Positions 47,859 through 58,143 of a stretch of DNA of 63,138 nucleotides are shown here, one piece after another (within the stretch, counting starts at the first letter, position 1; each line of letters starts with the position of its first letter). The translations under genes and the position numbers were made by a program. The notes under the pieces are model-generated. The model ran no database searches. It was not told the origin of the DNA and saw only the letters and a program-made list of their open reading frames with translations. Source of the stretch: Bigelowiella natans CCMP2755 (taxonomy: Eukaryota; Cercozoa; Chlorarachniophyceae); assembly GCA_000320545.1 (NCBI GenBank), contig ADNK01003183.1, positions 1 to 63,138 of the forward strand. The letters run 5' to 3'.

Positions 47859-49479
47859 CTGAGGCGCAGAGGAAACTAAGATACTACTGCTGTCGGTGCC
47901 CAGCTTCACTTTAATGACTGACCACAAGCCCCTCCTAGGCATCGACCGCAAGCTCGAAGCGCCTAACGATGAGTATGCAGCTATGAGGGCGGACACGGAA
48001 GAGTTTAGGGACAAGAGGACAGTGGTCTACGCACCAGGAGACAAGCAGCTTGCTGACTATTTCAGCAGGCTGTTCGAAAAGAAAGTCCCTACCCAGGTCA
48101 CCCCTATGGTTAACGCGATTACCTTCGAGGACGGCGACTTCCTGCCTGAGCCAGAGGAGCTCCAGCACCTTCAAGAACACCTGGATAAATACAAACACAA
48201 GCATGAGGTACTTAGTGATAGGATATATGTATACACTAATAATGTTAGGCGTACCTACGTGCCACGGCGGACCAGGGGAGCCCTTCTCTTTACCGCCCAT
48301 GGACCTGCACACGTAGGAGAAAACCATATCACTGCTCTACTCTACCATTACTACTGGCCCTACAAGCTAAAAGAGATAAGGACATACCTGCGTGGCTGCA
48401 GGTGCTCCAGCTTGAAGGCGGCAGGCGTCGCCACCAAGGAGTCCAGCAAGAGCCGTGCATCTAAGAAAATCAAAGCAAGGAACTTCTTAGATATCGTGCA
48501 AATTGATGTTTATAAGTACGATGGCTATCACTACCTTACCTTCGTTGATGTGGCCACTGGAAAGTGCTGGGTTAAAAAGATTATCAAGGTCAACGTTGCT
48601 AAGAAGAACAAAGGCTTATATAAGCAGAGGCTTACTAACTGCTACCGTACCTGGGAGTCTGAGCTCCAGGCTATCCCTGATGAAGTTAGCATAAACAAGA
48701 TACCAAAGAAGTTACATGTGGATAATGAGACCTCTCTTCTACAGCTACCACACCCTAATATTGATGCCTCACCTGTATACTATGCCCAGTCCAACTCCAA
48801 GGTAGAGCGACTCCACCGCACCTTGGCCAACCTAAGCAGGATAAATAGCACCACACCAGACAAGATACAAGGGTTAGTAAACGACACCTTCACGTCTGGG
48901 GGAGGTATCAAGGATAAGGAGAGGGAAGAAGGCGACGACAACGACGACGATACCGAGAGCGAAGACGAGAAGGTCCCGTACGATGGCCGAGTTCTAAAGG
49001 AAGGACAGTATGTTAGGGCCAAGGTAAATCTGAGATCGAGAAATAAACAAGACCCCTTCTGGGGTGGCGTTGCAAAGGTTACCGAGAGGAAGGGGAGGAA
49101 GCAGTACTACATCTATGATGGGAACAGGGTCACCTTGCGCCACATCAGTCACCTAAAGAATTATGATATCGGTGAGAAGCTCCTAGAGGATGTTAAAGTA
49201 AACCCTACTGTGTGGGAGCGAGCAATGCCTTGTTTAGGACCCCGACCTAAGTTCGATGTGGAATATGGAAACAATAAGGTCAGGGTGAACGACGATTGGC
49301 GCATGAAGATTGTCTATCTAGGCTACCCTGGATTACGAAATATGGAGAGGGTAGCTATGAAAATAAAGGACGGAAAATATCAGCTACTCTACCTAGCTGT
49401 TCCCGACTTACCCTTTGAGCACTGGTATAAGGTCCTGGGGGACCTTGATGCAGAGGGCTGGTATGGACACGACACCTAA
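47806..49479 (+). CDS. Rest of RNase H and integrase
   Basis: A short piece of RNase H (47806-47880) lies in one register, then another shift near 47880 moves to the frame that stays open to 49479. RNase H continues with LMTDHKPLL and ends VYAPGDKQLADYFSR. Integrase follows: an HHCC-like zinc-binding part (HGPAHVGENHI then GCRCS, with the cysteines one residue closer than usual), the core with first Asp in DIVQIDVYKY, second Asp in KLHVDNETS and Glu in SNSKVERLHRTL (the DDE triad). A C-terminal part has a GPY/F-like region (KVTERKGRKQYYI). Integrase inserts the DNA copy into the genome. Confidence 0.8.
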
Positions 49480-49620
49480 GGACGAAGGTGAGTTCTGGGT
49501 AAGCGACAAAGGAGATAAGGTTAGAGAGGAATCTATTACTGGTGGTTGGTGAAGTTCCGAAAGCGATGAAGGTCTAAGGGAATAAGGAAGGAAGGAAGGA
49601 GCAACGTGACTTGGGGGAGG

Positions 49621-49946
49621 TGTAGCGCGTACCACTACGCGGGCACAAGTCACGTGCGACAACAAAGGGGTTGTCGCGGATATAGAATATAGATAACGTA
49701 GATATTAATACAGCATAGGCACGTGGGTTCCGGCGGGACTCATGGCAGCACACCGGAAGTGTGCTGCCCCACGTGCGGCGGCATTCGCGAAAGCTTCGCG
49801 AATGATTACGCAGTGCACGATTTAATAAAAATATAATCTTTAATAAAAATAAACACAACTCTTCAAAAGGAAGCAAACGTGCCTTTCCCCCCCCCTGCCT
49901 ACTTGTGCACGTAGCGCCTCGGCCTGTGAACACCTTACGCGCAACA
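49621..49946 (+). repeat. 3' LTR, 326 bp
   Basis: It is the same sequence as 44235-44560, including the nine-C tract, with no difference found by eye. The ATTCGCGAA hairpin is at 49783-49803. Confidence 0.93.
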
Positions 49947-50655
49947 GCGTGTGCACAAGCTCGAATGGCACCGGGTGCGTTTTCTTCTCTGCTTGGTCCT
50001 CGGACGCCCACCCCGACAAGACCATGCACAAACGGAAAGTCCATGCACGCAGGCATCCCAATTCCACATCGGATGAATCACAGGCAGGCTGCAGGCAAAC
50101 CCCAAAAATCACGATGGTGAGCCGCCTCTCCGAACGAGATCCGACACCCATTCGAAAACTCTTTGAGAATCCTTTCTTTCTTCGTCGCAGGGAAGTGATC
50201 ACCTGTGTTCCTTCTCCGCCAACATCGGTTCCGTTTGAACGGAGACGTTTTTGTTTTGTCAATGCGACAATCTTCATCGTGTGTCGTCTGGAACAATGTC
50301 GATGCTTGAGCAAGAAAATCACCAGCACTCAGATCCAGGATTGTCGCCAATGGCCCATCTCCCTCAGTTTCGTTCGAAAGACTTCGGAATGAATTCATCG
50401 CAGATCGAAAAATCTGGTGCAAAACATGCACGGCTGGAACGAGACATCTGTTGTGAAATCCACTCAAATTGCCAATTGTTGCAAGTCTTTCACGACAATT
50501 GCCAGCCCAAAGGCGACAAATGGGAATTTTGACACGGAAAAGATGAATCTCAAAGCTCTCGCAATCTTTCTTGCCCGCAAATACGCAACCGTCGTCCCCC
50601 CCACATTGCCATTGTCCACCCCCATCGTCACAGTGATTGCAGAAACAGTGAGACA
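49947..50655. other. Island remainder and promoter of the ankyrin-kinase gene
   Basis: The sequence right of the retrotransposon resumes island-like composition, then leads into the gene starting at 50656. A 192-codon minus-strand frame (50078-50656) and shorter plus-strand frames are open, but none has a recognised motif or splice context. Confidence 0.4.
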
Positions 50656-52272
50656 ATGTCTGACATCTTCGAAGCAGCTAGGAACAACGATCTCGCTCGT
50701 CTGAAGTGTTTGATTGAGCAAAAGGCAAACATCGAGGCGAAGGACAACAACGGTGGGTAGCAGCTGCAGTGTTGCTAGCGGTTAGGCAGCATTTGCAGTG
50801 TTGGGTGGGTGATGGTAGTTGTTGTTGGTAGCAGTAGTGACATTGGTATTGATAATGGTTTTGAGTAGTGAGTACAAGGAGTATTAGTTGCATCAGCATT
50901 GAGTAGTGAGTAGCAGAGACTTGTAAACTGAGCATTGATATTAGTAGAGGTAGTAATATTAGTTTTACAATAAATAAATAAAAGTTAGTTTGAGGATGGT
51001 TGTTGATATTGCATGCATGTGTCATTGTTTTTGTGCGTCTAAAATGGGGTTGCATACCACCAGGTTGGACACCGTTGTATTTGGGTTCTTACAATGGCCA
51101 TTTGGAGACCGTCAAGTACCTGGTTGGTATGAAGGCAAACATCGAGGCGAAGACCAATGACGGTAGTTAGCAGCTGCAGTATTGCTAGCGGTTAGGCAGT
51201 ATTTGCAGTGTTGGGTGGGTGATGGTAGTTGTTGTTGGTAGCAGTAGTGACATTGGTGTTGATAATGGTTTTGAGTAGTGAGTACAAGGAGTATTAGTTG
51301 CATCAGTATTGAGTAGTGAGTAGCAGAGACTTGTAAACTGAGCATTGATATTAGTAGAGGTAGTAATATTAGTTTTACAATAAATAAATAAAAGTTAGTT
51401 TGAGGATGGTTGTTGATATTGCATGCATGTGTCATTGTTGTTTGTGCGTCTAAAATGGGGTTGCATACCACCAGGTTGGACACCGTTGTATTTGGGTTCT
51501 CAAAATGGCCATTTGGAGACCGTCAAGTACCTGGTTGGTATGAAGGCAAACATCGAGGCGAAGACCAATGACGGTAGGTAGCAGCTGCAGTATTGCTAGC
51601 GTTTAGGCAGTATTTGCAGTGTTGGGTGGATGATGGTAGTTGTTGTTGGTAGCAGTAGTGATATTGGTATTAGTAGTAGTTTTTAGTATTGAGTAGTGAC
51701 TAATAGAAATAGTAGTAGAGGTAGTAGATTTTGTTGTAGCAGAGGTAGTTCACAATGTTATTTCGGGTTGCTAGTAGTTTGTTTGAGTGTTTTTTGGTTA
51801 AAATTTTCGATGTTGTTGGGTTGATTTGTTGGCTAGTTGATTCTGATTGACACTACTGTTGTTGTGCTACGCAATCGTTTGTTTAATTTTTGTAATAGGC
51901 CAAACCGCATTGTACTGGGCTAACAAGGAACGTCATATCGATATCGTTCATTTTCTCCGCGATGATGAAGAGATTCAGAAAATTCGTGATGAGGTTGAGA
52001 AGAAGGCCAGGCAAGAAGCTGAGGAGGTTGAGAGGAGACGCAGAGAAGCTGAGAAGAAGGCAAAGCAAGAAGCCGAGGAGGTGGAGAGGAGTAGAAGTAG
52101 CCGTTTCATAAGCATATGATTATTTTTATTATCACACAAACACAAACACACAAGCGCTATCTCCTCCTGATGTATCTGAGCTCTACAAAGTTATTTGTAT
52201 TTGAATCATCGTATTTGTTCCGTTAAGACTCACACCCGCATAACTTATACAAATACATACATACACACACAT

Positions 52273-52324
<52 letters not shown>

Positions 52325-54361
52325 CATACATAAATATGTCAACCACGTTAAAAATCACGTGATCTTGCATAGTAAAATTAGTCTTTGTAGTCTTGTAAAG
52401 CATATCATCTTAAGTTCGCAACCACGCAGGCATCATCAAGACGCTCTTTGAGATTTGGCAAAGTCCAAATGTACTCTCCTGATGAGGTTTTGCGAATCTC
52501 ACACATAACAAACGAAAGATCTTGTCAAACATCACCATTCTTGCACATTTTCTTGCGTTTCCTGTTTTTTGGTTTTTAAATAGTGGAGCTCCTACACATT
52601 CCACTCATTCTCTTGTCTCGATTATGACCTTCGTGCAACTCTAACTAGATCAAACAAATCGGAGATCTTGGGAAGGGGCAATTTGGAAGGGTGTTTCAGG
52701 TCGAGATCACTATCGACGAAAAGGAAACGGTCAGTGAAAATCCCATCTTCCGCAAATGACAAGAAGCTCATGCAGATGCTGATCTGAAGGTTGCCGCGAT
52801 GAAGCGCGTTGGAAACAAGACCGATCTCAGTCAAGCTCTCCTTTCAAAGGTAGAAACTCTCGCAAGTTCTTCGTAACCCCTTCGGCCTTAGAAGAAGGGC
52901 AATTACATTTCCCCCCCTTTTTTCCATTTTAAATATTACATGCTTTCATCTATGTACATGTGCGAGCGATTCTTCTTTGGGAAAGGAATTTGTTAGCGGT
53001 CTTTTGCTGCTGTTCAGAACCAAAGTCATTCGTTATCTATTCTTTTTTATCACAGCTTTTGATTCTCTCCAAATTGAAGTCCCATCCGAATCTTCTTGTA
53101 TTCTATGGCGTCGTGACCATAGAGGATCGCCTTCATTTCCTCAACGAGTTTTGTGCGAAAGGTAGTCGCGGCATCTTTTGGTAAACACCGCTTTGTAGAT
53201 ATAGTACAGCAATCGCCTGATAAATTCATCTACCAAATGAAGTTTACACCAATCCTATTGGGCTTTTTTTTGCGAATTCGATTTTTAATTCTATTGCTAT
53301 TTTCACGAGCCTGAACACCAACGATATTCGTCGAATGGGGCGGTAGATGAGCGCAAACATCTCTTTCTCTGTGCGATCACGTAAACATCAATCTATGCTG
53401 CAGGTAGCCTGGACGCGCTCCACGAGAAAGAAGACCTTACCTCAAAAGATAGGTTCTGGCAGGTTGTGGGAGGCGTTCTCAGCGGACTTGCAGCCTTTCA
53501 TCAGAGTAGCAAACTTCATTAGTTTCATAGCATAAAAAATAGAAGCATCAATGCGAGCGTTGATAGTGGCATGGCATCAATACGAGTGTTTGTAGTAGTA
53601 GCATTGGTGTAAAAACAATGAGGTTGTTTCGCAGCGAAGGTTACAAAGAGTGTACCGGGGTTACACACAATGACACTGAGATCTTCCAAGAATGCAAACG
53701 CTAAGATTTGCCCTCGCTAATAAAGCTTACTGATTACCACACTATAGGTGGCCTTGTTCATCGAGATATCGCTTGCCGCAACCTTTTCATGAAAGCGAAT
53801 GGCGTCGTGGTTCTTGGCGACTACGGTTTGTCCAAGAAAACCAAGGTAATTTCTCGTAGCATAGCCGCTTTTTATTCGTGGAATTGGACACAATAGAACC
53901 GAACTTTTGATCCTTGAAAGTAAGATCGAAAATTTGCCTTTATCATTGCTACAGTGAGTACTACCTCTCTACCGCTGCTACATCTTGTAATCCTTAGTAT
54001 AGCTATTACAATTGATACAACTATTGCTACCTTAGCAGCGAAATGTGACTTTTTACAGTCCCCATTCGTTGATACCCCCTTATTAGCTTACATTTTCGCT
54101 GCCTTGTGATCTCCTCTTGCTCGCAGGGGGAAAATAAAATCTACAAGATGACGAACCTGGAGACGATGCTGCCCTGGGCGTGGTGTGCGCCTGAGAGTCT
54201 ACTACAGCGGGAATTCAGCCAGAAATCCGACATCTGGATGCTTGGCGTCACCGTTTGGGAGATTTTGACCAAGGGGAAAAGTCCGACCAGGGAGCTGTCA
54301 AGTTTACAACAGTTCAGAAACGAGCTGCAAAAGGGAAGGATGCCCCTTAAGGTTTTCAATC

Positions 54362-54397
<36 letters not shown>

Positions 54398-55794
54398 AAT
54401 GATGATGATTGGTGCTTTTCTTCTAATGCCATTCTCTGATAGTTCCCCATGGAATTTGTTTTCTGACATTAGATCCCTGACGGTCCTCCTCGATCAAAGG
54501 AGTTGTTGTCTTTGTGTTTTGAATTCGAAGTCAAGGTGATGCACCTTTTGTTTTTTATTGTGTACATTCGTTCTCCCTTTAAATTGTGTATCTTATTTAT
54601 TTATTTTTTAAACTTGCTATTTCCCTAAATGTAGACATATATAATGACACGTTGTTCGAATGTTTGTGAGAGGGGGAGAGAGAGGGAGAGAGAGAGCGTG
54701 TAAATTTTTGTGAGTGTTATGCCTGGACGACTTTGATTTTTGCCTATCCTCAATACTCTCTCTATTTTTTCTATTTATGTCATTCGTGTATTCCCTTTTT
54801 TATCTCTCCAAATAGCCCACATTTCATACGGTTAATATTCGCACAGATATAATCCTACATTCTTATATTATGTACTAGTTTATCTGTACATATGTGCACA
54901 TCGTGCGCAAGGAGGTTTTTCGTGAGAACGAATGTGATGCACATCCACCTTAGAATTCCACGCAGAAGAAGCACAGTAGTGGAAAGCCAGTGATTTCCGG
55001 GAGCAAGCACGATGTTGTCGACTTCATCAAGACGATTAGTACTAGAGGAAACCAAATTTGGACAAAATGCATCGAGGTGCTATTGTTTCAATATCATCAT
55101 TATGTTTAGTTTGTAACAATATGCCGAGAGATGAACCCAGAGCTAAAATCCAGCATTGAAAGAAAGACCGTTTAATTGCCTCTTTGTGCATGTCTTCGTT
55201 CAATCTATAAACAGACTTATTATATACTCCAGGTTGTTCTTGAGCATGATCTTGAATACTCGGTGCTGGAAGACTGTGAAGTCGAAGATCTCGTTAAGTT
55301 AGGAATTCCAGAGCTGTATGCCAAAAGCCTCCTTAAGAAGTTGAAAAGGGTTTATGAGGAGGGTGTTTCCGGCGACGCAAAGGTTACAACGTCACGCCAC
55401 CTCAGCACGTTTTTGACACCTCAATGAGCGGGAATCTGGTGCCTCATCTGGACAGTCTAGCGTTCGTTTTGAGTCGAATTGGTGTTCATTAGGAAACGGG
55501 AGACAAGCACGGAAAAACCATTGTTTATCCAACGGTGAGAGGGGTTATTTTTACAAAATGTATCGTGTGAGATTGTGTGTAGATGCTTAACATAACGTTT
55601 TTATCCATGCGCATGATCTCCTGACACCCCATGACAATTTGTTCCTTTCTTCGCGTTGTCGTTTTTGCATCCAACCTGCACATCAGAGGCGTCCCTCTGC
55701 GTCGGTACTGATTCAAACATTCGCTGGTTGGAGCAACGAGGACGATTACAAGTACATGAACGATTCATACGAAGGTTGCTGCCCCGATGAATGA
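50656..55794 (+). CDS. Ankyrin-repeat, coiled-coil, tyrosine-kinase-like protein with SAM-like segment
   Basis: Fifteen exons join in frame to 540 codons plus stop: 50656-50752, 51064-51162, 51475-51573, 51899-52080, 52649-52729, 52790-52849, 53056-53161, 53404-53505, 53748-53845, 54127-54351, 54473-54535, 54966-55076, 55233-55382, 55493-55534, 55687-55794. Exons 1-4 hold ankyrin repeats (GHLETVKYLVGMKANIEAK) then a Lys/Glu coiled coil. The kinase shows LGKGQFGRV, the lysine strand VAAMKRV, HRDIACRN (tyrosine-kinase-like loop), DYG in place of DFG, PWAWCAPESL and DIWMLGVTVWE. Exons 12-13 encode a SAM-like helical bundle (EDLVKLGIPELYAKSLLKKL), followed by RRPSASVLIQ, which looks like the end of a kinase C-lobe. 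Such proteins phosphorylate Tyr or Ser/Thr in signalling. Activity looks possible, since Lys, HRD and the DYG Asp are present; the helix-C glutamate is not obvious. The donor of exon 4 is the least certain. Confidence 0.8.
50722..51700 (+). repeat. Tandem 411-bp exon-plus-intron duplication in the ankyrin gene
   Basis: The end of exon 1 with intron 1, exon 2 with intron 2, and exon 3 with the start of intron 3 are near-identical copies with a period of 411 bp (exon starts 51064 and 51475). Each duplicated exon is 99 bp, exactly one 33-residue ankyrin repeat, bounded by phase-1 introns. Intron 3 diverges after about 110 bp. Confidence 0.9.
52264..52322. repeat. Compound AC/AT microsatellite in an ankyrin-kinase intron
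   Basis: An (AC)n run passes into (AT)n within the long intron 52081-52648. Confidence 0.85.
54362..54410. repeat. GAT trinucleotide repeat just after a splice donor
   Basis: The tract starts ten bases after the donor at 54352 of the ankyrin-kinase gene. Confidence 0.85.
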
Positions 55795-56163
55795 AATTGG
55801 TTTCGTGATTGGCATCGTGTCACTGAATGCATGATGACGTTTGGGCCACATGCTCATTAATAATAATCTATTTTCCCAACAAAAATTCATAATTTGGTTC
55901 ATTACCTCATATATACTTATATCATAAGAAGGTTTATCTCTATTATTTTTATCTTCTTATTTTTGACAGTTATTACATAGCCATATATGTTTGTTTGATC
56001 TGTTATTTATTTATTTATTCTTCATTTAAAAAAATGAACTATTCAGTAACAATCATGTTTTTTTCTGAATTAGTTGCTATATGACTAAAAAATTAAAATG
56101 CATACACATATTTTACTTTCAAAAATCCATTTTCTTTTCCCTCATTTTCGGTTGGTATGAAAT

Positions 56164-56388
56164 ATGTCTGTTCACATAAATTGCAAAAAAGGAGAAAAAC
56201 TAGATCATAACAAATTTCATAGTTACAATGATGATCCATGGAAAATGATAGATCATGTTGTTATGTTTGAAAACACATGTTGTGAAATGGTCAATTTGCA
56301 TCCAAATGATCCATCTGGGGTCATGGGAGTATCAACACCTTGTGATGATGAAAAAATGACAGTGAAACAACTGGTTCAATTTGTCTGA
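56164..56388 (+). CDS. Small orphan open frame in AT-rich DNA
   Basis: A 74-codon ATG frame starts MSVHINCKKGEKL and ends VKQLVQFV. It has a balanced amino-acid composition with clustered His, Asp and Asn and a Cys pair (FENTCCEMV). It stands out because the surrounding 55860-56160 is very AT-rich with no other frames. No family is recognised, no splice sites or promoter are evident, and it may be a gene remnant or chance. Confidence 0.3.
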   Translation: MSVHINCKKGEKLDHNKFHSYNDDPWKMIDHVVMFENTCCEMVNLHPNDPSGVMGVSTPCDDEKMTVKQLVQFV

Positions 56389-56389
56389 A

Positions 56390-57600
56390 TGCACGTCACA
56401 TGAACTGCATGCATTGTGATCAAACTGCACGCTTCCGAATGGCAGTCTTCCAGGCACGTGTGCGTGTGTGTGTGTGTGTGCCTGGAAGTGTGTGCATCAT
56501 GCTAGCATGTGGGACGCATTGTCTCGTTGCGTCGCGTGCTAGCGTGTGCAGCACGTGCAAACTGTCCACAGCTGTACCACCTAGCCATCCACGTGTGCTG
56601 TCAACGCAGGAACAAACTCAGCACGTGTGCACCGCAGCAGTGCGCACCAACAGCACGTGCAGTTACTTTGCCACCGCTGCCATCATGCATGCTCCAGCTC
56701 TTGATGATGGAGTTTGCGAAGACGTTTGGCAGTCTGGCAGTCTCCGATCCGCCGCCGCCGCTGCTGCATCGTCAACACGACGCTGTCATCTTCCACCTGG
56801 CGGCAGGAAGAAGGACTGCCACCTTGGAAAGCTTCCGACCGATTCCACCAGCTGTCGCAAAGGAGAGTGCCAGCCACGGTCGTGTTGTGATCACCAGAGC
56901 AATGGCGCAGCGCAGCGGTGACAGTTCAGAAGGTGGCGGCTCTGACCATTTTCCTTCCTGCATCGTCGTCTTGCACATCAATCTCTTCCACACTTATTCC
57001 ACACACACCTACACTGTTGCTATATACCACTGCTCTGATTATTCTGGCACCAGGAAGTTCTGCAGCTGTGGCAATGAACACTGCAGTGTGACAACGACAT
57101 CTTCAGCAACATCAACATGTCACATGCTTTCATTTGACCACCTCATTTTTTGGGCTACACGCATGATGGCGCTTTTTTTCGCACAAAGTTTTGCAATGAT
57201 GAAAGAGCAAGCACGCAACCGTAGTACACACTTTGTTCGCTGTGGCTGCTGCTTTGCATGGATACAAGCACACATTGCCTCGACGAGCAGTCCTGTTGTG
57301 CACATGCGCAAATGGCCATCATCCAGCACATCACCATGTAGTAGCATACATGTCGTTGTTCATTTTCCAGACGCACATGCTGCGAAGCTACAACAGCACA
57401 GTGCACACAGATGATCCCAGCCTACTACATCAGCATGTTAGCTAAACAACGCAACTTTCCATTGACACTGACACTCACTAGCAAGTGCTCGTTCAGCTTG
57501 GATTCAGCCACTCGTCTCTCGTTTTCACCAGACTTTCTATTTCATTCTTCAGTCTTGCAGCTGTACCATAGTCCTCATTCTACCAACACGAACAAATAGC
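56390..57600. other. TGCA-rich island with spurious long frames
   Basis: The island is dense in TGCA and ACGTGTG words, with the palindrome CATGCTAGCATG at 56498-56509. Frames of up to 301 codons (56509-57414) are open, rich in Cys, His and Ser, with no recognisable domain; overlapping frames open on both strands as expected from biased composition. Confidence 0.45.
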
Positions 57601-57664
57601 AAGAGCATGTAAGGGAAACAGCTTACCAAGCTACCAGAAATCACATTGCTACTCTCCGGTGTAC

Positions 57665-58100
57665 CTTCACAGCATCTGCCTTTTGCTTCTCCAATTCTTT
57701 AAGCTACCAAAAAGCAGGTTTTATGCAAAAATAACAAAGAATTGGCACGTGTCTAAGAAAATTGTTCCGTGTTAATGTAAGATCGTACTTTCACATTCAG
57801 ATGCTCCACCGCCTCTTTCTTTTTACTGTAGAGTTATTCCAACGCAAATGAATGAGTGAGCACATTTGCTTGTACAAGTGTGTCTATGTGTTACGTAAGT
57901 AAAAGATTTGGGAATCGATGTTTTCAACGTACTTTGCTTCCTCTTTTGCACGTCTCAGAGCCTCGCGCACTCTCACTATCTTCTCCTCAGTCGCACCGAT
58001 CTCGTATTTCAATCTATTTCGTAGTGGCGAAAATTTAGAAATTACTTATATGGGAGGGGAGTGAGAATCCTCTAGTGCGGTGGATTGATGATAGGGGAAA

Positions 58101-58143
<43 letters not shown>

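Larger units (their letters stand above)
44235..49946 (+). mobile_element. LTR retrotransposon, Ty3/gypsy order, frame-broken
   Basis: The element is 5712 bp, bounded by two 326-bp direct LTRs (44235-44560 and 49621-49946) that I read as identical, each starting TG and ending CA. Internal order is Gag, protease, reverse transcriptase, RNase H, integrase, which defines Ty3/gypsy-type (Metaviridae-like) elements. A purine-rich stretch (TTGGGGGAGG, 49611-49620) lies directly before the right LTR. The 5 bp before the left LTR (CCACA) and after the right LTR (GCGTG) differ, so no target-site duplication is seen. The pol region shifts frame three times, each equal to loss of one base, so this copy is probably not autonomous unless the shifts are sequence errors. 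It lies inside a TGCA-rich island. Confidence 0.93.

Noticed and set aside
44235-49946. Endogenous retrovirus rather than retrotransposon
   Set aside because: No envelope-like frame follows integrase; the integrase frame ends about 140 bp before the right LTR.
50078-50656. 192-codon minus-strand frame
   Set aside because: It overlaps the likely promoter and start of the ankyrin-kinase gene, has no recognised motif, and plus-strand frames of similar quality overlap it.
50722-51700. CRISPR-like or satellite array
   Set aside because: The 411-bp repeats contain coding ankyrin exons and matching introns; they are a gene-internal duplication.
56509-57414. 301-codon plus-strand frame
   Set aside because: It lies in a TGCA-rich island where several overlapping frames open on both strands; no domain, no splice context, odd Cys/His/Ser-rich composition.
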